Translations under genes and position numbers: made by a program
Notes under the pieces: generated by a model
The model's database searches: none
Seen by the model: the letters and a program-made list of their open reading frames with translations, nothing else
What the model was told of the DNA's origin: nothing
DNA from: Gonium pectorale
Taxonomy: Eukaryota; Chlorophyta; Chlorophyceae; Chlamydomonadales; Volvocaceae
Direction: 5' to 3'
Assembly (NCBI GenBank): GCA_001584585.1
Contig: LSYV01000098.1
Coordinates: forward strand, 1 to 14,426
Length of the DNA stretch: 14,426 bases
Part shown: piece by piece, positions 11,401 to 14,426 of the stretch
How positions within the stretch are numbered: the first letter of the stretch is position 1
How the letters are laid out: each line of letters begins with the position of its first letter

Positions 11401-14400
11401 CGCTCCACCCGGATATCGCCCTCCTTCTCGGCGGACCTGGGGCGGTCCACACACGGCCGTTGATCATTTGTCGGTCGGTTGTTTGGCTGGTGACTCAATA
11501 ATTTGCGTACCACATCGAAGAGCGTTGTGAGCAGCAGTGGAGAGCAGCATTCAACGATGAGACTCAAGAGAGCTCCACGCAAGCACCAGAGAGGCGGAAG
11601 CGCCGAACGGTGTACACCTCTTGCGCACTCACCACGCGCCCCCCGCGCCCAGCGTGGCTGTGTTTCCAGTAAATATGCACCCGGTGGCGTTGGTGCTACG
11701 CGCACTGCTGGTCATAATGGCGCCGCCCCGGCGGCCGGCGGCGTTGGCCACGAAGCGGCAACCGTCCAGCTGAACCCTGCCGAAGGACGCTTGGATGGCT
11801 AGAGCACCGCCCGTGGCCGAGGCCTGGAGGCGAGGGCCGTGGGGCGTGCGGCTATGGCTTGATTGAAGAGGGCAGCAGGGGGTTCGCATGTCTGCCTCAG
11901 AAGGGGAGCACAGGCTTTGGACATCTCACAAATGGGCCCGGTGGGCCCGGAGGCGGCGCCGCCCAAAGTGGACGGCCTGGGCCCCGCCACATATCCGAGT
12001 GCCGCGCAGCATCGCGGCCTCACGAGGGGCCACCGACGCAGCAGCTGCCGCAACAGGGGCCACTGACTTCGGTCGCCGGGTTCACAGCCCGCGCGCCTCG
12101 TAGTACGGTGTGGCCCGTCGGCAACACTAAGCCACGGACACGCACACAACGCACCCTGTTTGAGACGAAGTCGGAGGCGCTGATGCTCACGCCCAGCGTC
12201 GAGTCCAGGCCGCTGATCGCCAGCGCGCCGCCCGAAGCCGCTGTGTTGGCGGCGAAGGAGCTGCCTCGCAGCGCCACGTCGCAGGCGGGCAACGTGAGGA
12301 AGGCGGCGCCGCCGTTGAGGGTGGTGTTTTCGTTGCCATTGCCGTCAAAGGCACAGTCCTCCAGGGAGGGCAGGCAGCTGCCGGCGTCCGCGTATAGAGC
12401 ACCGCCGCCGGCGTTGGAGTTGCTGGCGGAGGGGCGGTGAGTGGCGGCACGTCAGGGAACGGGCCCCGAGTGAGCTGGAAGGGGTTGCACCGATTAAGCA
12501 TACGCGATAACACCGGTAACCTCTGCCTTCTGTTGGGAACGGGTGGCTAGCCGAAAGCTGCGGGGCCATGTCCCACAGGCACACCCGGTAACCCGGTAAG
12601 GACCGACCAAGTCGGCTGTGCGTTCTGTTGGCCGGCACGCCAACGCCAACTCTTTCTGTCCGCATGCCTCGCATGCCCTCAACCGGTCCCATCCGAGGCG
12701 GTGCGGGCGCCGCTGCCGCACGCAGCAGCCTCACCCGTTGCCGTTGCGCACGAAGGCGGCTCCCGAGAGGCTGTGCAGGGTAGCCCCGCCGTCCACGTAC
12801 ACCGCGCCGCCCAGCGCCGCGTCGTTGGCCAGGAAGAGGCAGTTGGAGAGGCTCACGTTGGAGCCGGACGACACGCGCACAGCGCCGCCGCGGGTGCCTG
12901 GCCACGGCGCCAGGGTAACAGGCAGGGGTGGTGGGCGGGTTGGTGATTCGTGGACTTGACAGGTGTGGGAGGTTGAGGACGGAGGCAAGGCAAGGCACAC
13001 GCGTTCAGAGAGCTGGGCAAGGGCCTGTCCATTCATGTGCCGCCGGCACACCCTCGCCGCCAATTTGATACCTACCCTCCTGCGGGAGGCCCTCCGTGGC
13101 AGGACACATGCACACACGCCGTAGCTCATCCGCAACCAAGTACAGACCCATATTACGGTGCGCCCAGGCATGCCCGAGCTGCGCAAACGTTAGAGGGTTC
13201 GCTTGTGTTACGACGCGCCAGCCAGCGCACCCATGTTGTTGTAGAACACGCAGTTGTTGATCTCCACGATCTCCGAGGAGGAGGCGGACACCAGCAGAGC
13301 CGTGTCAGCGCAGTTCTTGAACAGGAAGTTTTGCACCGTCGACCCGCCGACTCTGCATCAATGCCGCGCGAAAAGGGCTGCTAAACTCCAGCACTGCCCG
13401 ACGGCTCTGGTCGGCTGTGAGGCGAGCCCCCCATAAGGGTGCCTCTCCGATGTACGGCACGGATGTACGGGGAGCAGCCACCAATCAATGGGCCACCGCC
13501 AAGCTCGCGGACCCTAGTCCCTGCAACGCGGTCCCTCCCCTCCCCAGGACAGTCGACCGTCTGGGAGGCGGCGGACCGAAGGCAAGAGTGGCTTGACCGC
13601 CGGACGGGAGACACCAGCTGGAGGTCAGTGCAGCCTTGTCACACGTTAACTTCTGAACCCCCTCCCCCAGACTTACGAGATCGTGAGTGCCGTGCCCGAG
13701 CCGTTGCAGTCCACCACCGTCAGCGGCCAATCGGCGGTGTACTGGGCCAGAAGCTCAGCAGAGCTGAGGCCGCCGGACGCAACCGAGCTAGCCACGCGGC
13801 TGATCGACAGGGCCGAAGCGGCCAGGCGGCGGCGGGCCCTTGAGCCTGCGCTGGCTGTCTGGCGGATGGGCACACCGGCTCTGACCCCGCTGCCGCTGCG
13901 GGCGTCTTCGCGGACCAAACCCAGCCGCCCGTCCTCAGAGTGGGTCACGCGGAAGACGGCGGCGCCGGAACCGCCGTGTGGAACCCGGCCGTCGTACATG
14001 TCGTACAGACGGCGGCCTGAGCTCGAAGATGACGAGCTGTCGAAGCGACCCTGGGGTGTGTGGATGGATTGTGGAAGAGTTTAAAGGAAAGGGTGCACGG
14101 TTTGGGAGGAGGCGGACAGGGACGCGCGGCCGCAAGCATGTAGCGAGCAGCAAACATAGCAAGAAGCCATCACCCCCCCCAAGAGCAGCTCCACCAGAAG
14201 AATGCCAGCATGTGGCTCCGACTCGCCTGCAGCAGGATGGCGGCGATGATGAGCAGCGGCTGGTCGTGCGAGATCTGCAGCACGGATACGTCCGACAGCA
14301 GCACGACATCCCCGTTGAACATGGCCGTCAGCAGCGACGTGATCTGCCCGCTATTGATACTGCCGCTGGAGGAGCCGGAGGAGGAGCTGGCGCCCAGGTC

Positions 14401-14426
14401 GCTCCGCAGCGTAACGGCACGAGAAG
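1768..14426 (-). CDS. Large Pmp-repeat / Cys-rich / TRP-like multi-pass membrane protein, 26 exons in window, 5' partial
   Basis: A spliced minus-strand gene of 5705 coding bases (1900 residues plus TAG stop) whose start lies beyond the right edge. Exons: 14227-14426, 13677-14050, 13231-13352, 12735-12897, 12155-12422, 11633-11823, 11239-11436, 10727-10956, 10176-10577, 9735-9884, 8960-9116, 8587-8683, 8210-8296, 7796-8007, 7091-7562, 6742-6837, 6336-6464, 5895-6068, 5367-5572, 5007-5139, 4760-4810, 4318-4490, 4039-4135, 3592-3777, 2768-3222, 1768-2449. Every junction keeps phase. Domain order: beta-helix repeats (about 190-640), Ig-like strand region (about 665-785), Cys-rich stalk (786-948), first membrane helix (953-972), hydrophilic loop, eight further helices (1108-1434), EF-hand (1446-1457), coiled coil (about 1505-1545), disordered tail. 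The N-terminal part should be outside the cell and the EF-hand side cytoplasmic. Role as channel or receptor is inferred; the splice model rests on sequence signals alone. Confidence 0.85.
2768..3222 (-). CDS. Exon 25 (residues 1523-1673): coiled coil and charged, low-complexity region
   Basis: It opens with EQEQERLAELAEKA, continuing the coiled coil, then an acidic Gly/Glu/Lys-rich stretch and a Ser/Gly-rich disordered region (SRPSSSRSFGRSK). The chosen acceptor is CATCGCAG. An in-frame alternative 24 bases upstream (after GAG at 3247) would add VWDRLASQ, which also reads like coiled coil. An in-frame TGA further upstream rules out earlier acceptors. It ends in phase 2 at GCGAG-GTGAGG. Confidence 0.78.
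3592..3777 (-). CDS. Exon 24 (residues 1461-1522): cytoplasmic helical segment
   Basis: Acceptor CCCCACCCAG at phase 0. The segment is not related to a fold I can name: HRRHPWLAARLLHLDAW, a TAYPYGEFSSPW loop, then an acidic helix (ALEEEREVLEDLQ) that begins a coiled coil. It ends in phase 0 at CAG-GTGAGC. The following 369-base intron has a (GT)n-like stretch near its 5' end (about 3537-3567). Confidence 0.83.
4039..4135 (-). CDS. Exon 23 (residues 1428-1460): end of last helix and EF-hand
   Basis: Acceptor GTGCCCGCAG at phase 2. It encodes FVLMLLREV, closing the ninth helix, then a 12-residue EF-hand loop DEDKDGLVSAVD at 1446-1457 (bases 4048-4083). Positions 1, 3 and 5 are Asp, 6 is Gly, 8 is hydrophobic and 12 is Asp instead of the usual Glu. 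Such loops bind calcium; Asp at 12 is tolerated but can alter Ca/Mg preference. Only one EF-hand is visible. It ends in phase 0 at GTGAGG. Confidence 0.86.
4318..4490 (-). CDS. Exon 22 (residues 1371-1427): eighth and ninth membrane helices
   Basis: Acceptor GGCGTGCAG at phase 0. It encodes TLYDPYRCPRMDALE, a short amphipathic linker, then helix ISLYGTTTIVYTALFF, a turn (DLGRSVD) and helix LVLTVLLVGLNSAIMC. It ends in phase 2 at GTGAGT, with the Trp codon completed by exon 23. Confidence 0.88.
4760..4810 (-). CDS. Exon 21 (residues 1354-1370): 51-base exon, seventh membrane helix
   Basis: The smallest exon. Acceptor GCGGCTGCAG and donor CAG-GTGGGC, both phase 0, enclose 17 codons: VQLLVLLGIILAALAAQ, an uninterrupted hydrophobic segment. 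Skipping it would keep the frame but remove one membrane pass, so its inclusion sets the topology. Confidence 0.8.
5007..5139 (-). CDS. Exon 20 (residues 1309-1353): conserved cytoplasmic loop and sixth membrane helix
   Basis: Acceptor GCGTCCGCAG at phase 2. It encodes YGFLYSDYEDRCFAWES and MLRKLAFVAVVVF. The YGFLYxxY...WE...LRK motif is among the best recognised marks of this multi-pass region in algae and protists. It ends in phase 0 at GTGGGG. Confidence 0.89.
5367..5572 (-). CDS. Exon 19 (residues 1241-1308): extracellular loop and fifth membrane helix
   Basis: Acceptor CTGCTTGCAG at phase 0. It has a loop with WAEDYNMKCYTG, whose Cys may pair with that at the end of exon 18, then LALGVPGVILFSCGVPAW as a Pro-rich helix. 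It ends in phase 2 at GTGCGG. The loop-helix order (aromatic/acidic loop, CY-x-G-x-H, then LxLGVPGV) supports the same family as the neighbouring exons. Confidence 0.87.
5613..5634. repeat. Short tandem repeat in intron 18, period 8
   Basis: The 8-mer CGAGCGTA is repeated two and three-quarter times. It contains the palindrome CGTACG. It sits 41 bases from the acceptor of exon 19 on the intron side. Likely a microsatellite with no coding effect. Confidence 0.55.
5895..6068 (-). CDS. Exon 18 (residues 1183-1240): end of third helix, fourth membrane helix
   Basis: Acceptor TTGAGCGCAG at phase 0. It starts VWAVVMKVR, a short basic loop, then PPRLIMTAITIVFFAYP and VTEALLGIF. The FFAYPSVTE motif inside a helix is typical of this TRP-like region, where a Pro-containing helix precedes an extracellular Cys loop (SCPQ). 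It ends in phase 0 at GTAGGA and is followed by a 322-base intron with a small tandem repeat (5613-5634). Confidence 0.87.
6336..6464 (-). CDS. Exon 17 (residues 1140-1182): loop and third membrane helix
   Basis: Acceptor CACCCCGCAG at phase 0. It encodes a loop with LDCSLPDSG, one Cys that could pair with another extracellular Cys, then helix VLVSVFVPFILMALSVP. It ends in phase 0 at GTAAGC. The helix continues into exon 18. Confidence 0.87.
6742..6837 (-). CDS. Exon 16 (residues 1108-1139): second membrane helix
   Basis: Acceptor CTACTTGCAG at phase 0. It encodes ILVSYLQVAAIVEG and WPSPVKWFLN. The K-I-L-x-S-[YF]-L-Q...WP signature is familiar from TRP-like multi-pass proteins of algae and protists. 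The WP-containing loop likely faces outside. Donor CAG-GTGGGG, phase 0. Confidence 0.87.
7091..7562 (-). CDS. Exon 15 (residues 950-1107): first membrane helix and long hydrophilic loop
   Basis: Acceptor CCGCTGCAG at phase 2. It starts with LNSLYYALLSLVNVAI (first helix, about 953-972). A loop of about 130 residues follows, rich in Lys, Glu, Gly and Pro and without predicted structure (for example EREGKTDLKTGPG). It ends HSIVIK, leading into the second helix. If the Cys-rich stalk is extracellular, the loop is cytoplasmic. Longest internal exon; ends in phase 0 at GTGAGG. Confidence 0.88.
7564..7595. repeat. GCAGCG/GCAGCC triplet-rich tract next to exon 15 acceptor
   Basis: The plus strand is built of GCAGCG and GCAGCC units. 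On the gene strand this reads as CTGCCG/CTGCTG and serves as the pyrimidine-rich tract directly before the CTGCAG acceptor of exon 15. A TGCC-rich tract follows at about 7639-7675 in the same intron. Confidence 0.5.
7796..8007 (-). CDS. Exon 14 (residues 880-949): EGF-like end of the stalk
   Basis: Acceptor CGCCCCCAG at phase 0. After a 40-residue linker it encodes LQCSEGYYGNVCGGC and then GYGRTGDARCSRC. This C-x(4)-GN-x-CGxC-x(3)-GYG-x(2)-G-x(3)-CxxC pattern is an EGF/laminin-like module that, in related large algal and protist proteins, sits directly before the membrane domain. It ends in phase 2 at GTGCGG. Confidence 0.88.
8210..8296 (-). CDS. Exon 13 (residues 851-879): Cys-rich stalk
   Basis: Acceptor TGCCTTGCAG at phase 0. 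It encodes MECPNPGACSYDG, two Cys spaced by five residues, followed by a short strand (HVISLTG). It ends in phase 0 at CAG-GTGGGT. Only 87 bases long; it was kept because both flanking junctions stay in phase and the Cys pattern continues that of exon 12. Confidence 0.85.
8350..8385. repeat. Imperfect tandem repeat in intron 12, period 19
   Basis: Two copies of a TCAAA(T/A)CGGGATAGA-type unit start at 8350 and 8369. They lie within the intron between exons 12 and 13. No known element is suggested; it looks like local duplication. Confidence 0.5.
8587..8683 (-). CDS. Exon 12 (residues 818-850): Cys-rich stalk
   Basis: Acceptor CCTCCCAG at phase 2 gives SCPPHATCAPNG, pairing with the Cys at the end of exon 11. 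It then encodes LPNEGYWRSG, the aromatic loop common in this type of algal Cys-rich region just outside the membrane domain. It ends in phase 0 at GTGGGG. Confidence 0.86.
8960..9116 (-). CDS. Exon 11 (residues 766-817): start of Cys-rich stalk
   Basis: The phase-1 join gives FHSLQPAVVGLEV, closing the Ig-like fold, then CQVGEV and MCTPCTAGSFSF with a further Cys at 816. The spacing CxxC-x2-G-x(9-11)-C matches ephrin-receptor/GCC2-GCC3-like modules, known as extracellular disulfide-bonded units. It ends in phase 2 at GTGGGA. Confidence 0.87.
9117..9734 (-). other. Intron 10, the longest intron (618 bases)
   Basis: It lies between the two halves of the last Ig-like strand. Donor GTGGGT, acceptor CCCCTCGCAG. 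It contains open frames on both strands, but none has the domain signatures of the protein. The flanking exons join in phase without it, so I treat it as non-coding. No mobile element or RNA gene was recognised inside. Confidence 0.7.
9735..9884 (-). CDS. Exon 10 (residues 716-765): Ig-like beta-sandwich segment
   Basis: Acceptor AACCCACCAG at phase 1. It encodes TFTAVAVTA, then GVANFSSLRV and GNYTFDI, the usual late strands of a bacterial-Ig or filamin-like fold. NFS and NYT are possible N-glycosylation sites. The donor is GTGGGT (phase 1), completing an Ile codon with exon 11 so that the last strand continues as TFDIIASG. An alternative end in the same frame would add SGSTR but leaves exon 11 out of phase. 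Confidence 0.83.
   Translation of the reverse strand, partial: AVPRKPPPPSRPWPSRRSRWARCPRAPPRGSPTSPRCASATSQAIIPST
10176..10577 (-). CDS. Exon 9 (residues 582-715): last Pmp repeats and start of Ig-like segment
   Basis: Acceptor TTACTTGCAG at phase 1, rejoining NG with GGAIWAS. It contains CTPSSDGAC (a likely small disulfide loop), TSVHGNRA and GGGGGAVFL, then a non-repeat stretch with IALYGN. The last third reads VVTVDVVDAFGQ, typical of an Ig-like or filamin-like beta-sandwich strand pair. It ends in phase 1 at a GTGAGG donor. It is the third longest exon in the window. Confidence 0.86.
10727..10956 (-). CDS. Exon 8 (residues 505-581): Pmp-type repeats with Gly-rich insertion
   Basis: Acceptor CTCCACAG at phase 2. 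It encodes SFANNSA, AGAIAV, CNFTANAA, a loop with SSSEPC and six consecutive Gly codons, then GGSFVSNAA. It ends in phase 1 at GTAGGC. The Gly run lies where a GGA turn is expected and probably marks an expanded turn or a codon-repeat expansion. Confidence 0.86.
11239..11436 (-). CDS. Exon 7 (residues 439-504): Pmp-type repeats, diverged
   Basis: Acceptor ACCGCCCCAG at phase 2. Motifs are weaker here: CAVLDNAA, GGGLSLS, SSLHGNTA, AGALEA. Phe of FxxN is replaced by Val or Leu, and one GGA is AGA. It ends in phase 2 at GTGAGG. The pattern still matches rungs of a beta-helix with hydrophobic inward residues. Confidence 0.86.
11633..11823 (-). CDS. Exon 6 (residues 376-438): two Pmp-type repeats
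   Basis: Acceptor CGCCTCCAG at phase 0 follows a 331-base intron. Motifs are GGALAI, CRFVANAAG, GGAIMT, CIFTGNTA and GAGGAW. The last is cut by a GTGAGT donor in phase 2, completing a Trp codon with exon 7. Asn-Ala-Thr after the second GGA motif is a possible N-glycosylation site. Confidence 0.88.
12155..12422 (-). CDS. Exon 5 (residues 286-375): three Pmp-type repeats
   Basis: Acceptor CCGCCAG at phase 2. Motifs in order are GGGALYAD, CAFDGNGN, GGAAFL, SSFAANTA, GGALAI and SDFVSN. Three Cys residues occur (302, 309 and one in LPACDV), so disulfides between rungs are possible. It ends in phase 0 at a GTGCGTTG donor. This is the longest uninterrupted stretch of canonical FxxN/GGA alternation in the gene, and the strongest evidence for the beta-helix assignment. 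Confidence 0.88.
12735..12897 (-). CDS. Exon 4 (residues 233-285): two Pmp-type repeats
   Basis: Acceptor GGCCAG at phase 1. Contains GGAVRV, CLFLAND, GGAVYV and AAFVRNGN, i.e. alternating GGA and FxxN motifs with a spacing of about 26-28 residues, the usual size of a parallel beta-helix repeat of this class. It ends in phase 2 at GTGAGG. Asn-x-Ser/Thr sites (NVS) fit an extracellular, glycosylated location. The 312-base intron that follows holds no recognised element. Confidence 0.87.
13231..13352 (-). CDS. Exon 3 (residues 191-232): first clear Pmp-type repeat
   Basis: Starts after a GATGCAG acceptor and carries FLFKNC and then CVFYNN, the FxxN half of the Pmp repeat. Strand-like residues (EIVEI) lie between. 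It ends in phase 1 at a GTGCGC donor. Joining to exon 4 recreates NNMG-TRGGAV, so the FxxN and GGA halves of one repeat sit on two exons. A second donor further on (GTAACA) was discarded because its phase does not fit exon 4. The following intron is 333 bases without a recognisable feature. Confidence 0.85.
13677..14050 (-). CDS. Exon 2 (residues 67-190): Ser-rich linker and start of beta-helix ectodomain
   Basis: Begins after a CACCCCAG acceptor with GRFD and a run of seven Ser residues, then LYDMYDG. Next comes an Arg/Ala/Ser-rich stretch and a segment reading WPLTVVDCNGSG, resembling a beta-helix rung. It ends inside a codon (phase 2) at a textbook GTAAGT donor. The Arg cluster around GSRARRRLA could be a processing site, but this is only a guess. 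The next intron (324 bases) shows no coding signal in frame. Confidence 0.83.
14227..14426 (-). CDS. Exon 1 of window (residues 1-66), 5' end off the edge
   Basis: Continues from outside the window; the first two bases (14426-14425) belong to a split codon. It encodes a Ser/Gly-rich linker followed by an alternating hydrophobic stretch (VVLLSDVSVLQI) that looks like the first strands of a beta-helix. It ends ...LLQ in phase 0. The donor is CAG followed by GCGAGT, so this appears to be a GC-AG intron. The alternative GT two codons later would need a poor donor context. No start codon or signal peptide can be assigned here. Confidence 0.8.

Overview
The window looks like nuclear DNA of a volvocine-type green alga (Chlamydomonas or a close relative). 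It is GC-rich, and the coding sequence is cut by many introns of about 150-370 bases with GTGAG/GTGCG/GTGGG-type donors and mostly CAG acceptors. A TGTAA poly(A) signal follows the gene. The protein also combines domains seen in large algal membrane proteins. The genus is an inference; no sequence search was possible.

One gene on the minus strand fills almost the whole window. It enters from the right edge (its 5' end lies beyond 14426) and stops at a TAG at 1768-1770. I reconstructed 26 exons by requiring a splice donor, a splice acceptor and a continuous reading phase at every junction. All 25 junctions are compatible, giving 1900 residues of an N-terminally incomplete protein. Residue numbers below count from the first whole codon in the window (base 14424).

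From N to C terminus the protein has these parts. (1) A Ser/Gly-rich lead-in (exons 1-2). (2) A long extracellular array of FxxN and GGA(I/L/V) repeats, the signature of polymorphic-outer-membrane-protein (Pmp) type right-handed beta-helices (exons 3-9). (3) A beta-rich, Ig-like segment (end of exon 9 to exon 11). (4) A Cys-rich EGF/ephrin-receptor-like stalk (exons 11-14). (5) One membrane helix, a long hydrophilic loop, then about eight more helices resembling the TRP-like multi-pass regions of algae and protists (exons 15-22). (6) An EF-hand calcium-binding loop directly after the last helix (exon 23). (7) A coiled coil and a long disordered Ser/Pro/Ala-rich tail (exons 24-26). The simplest reading is a cell-surface receptor or channel with an adhesive or sensory ectodomain and a calcium-responsive cytoplasmic side. 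That role is inferred from architecture only.

Left of the stop codon lies a probable 3' UTR of about 1 kb with a single TGTAA signal at 784-788. Immediately beyond it is a short relic of a LINE-type (non-LTR) reverse transcriptase on the same strand. The first 500 bases hold nothing I can name. No RNA genes, CRISPR arrays or bacterial-type operons were seen.
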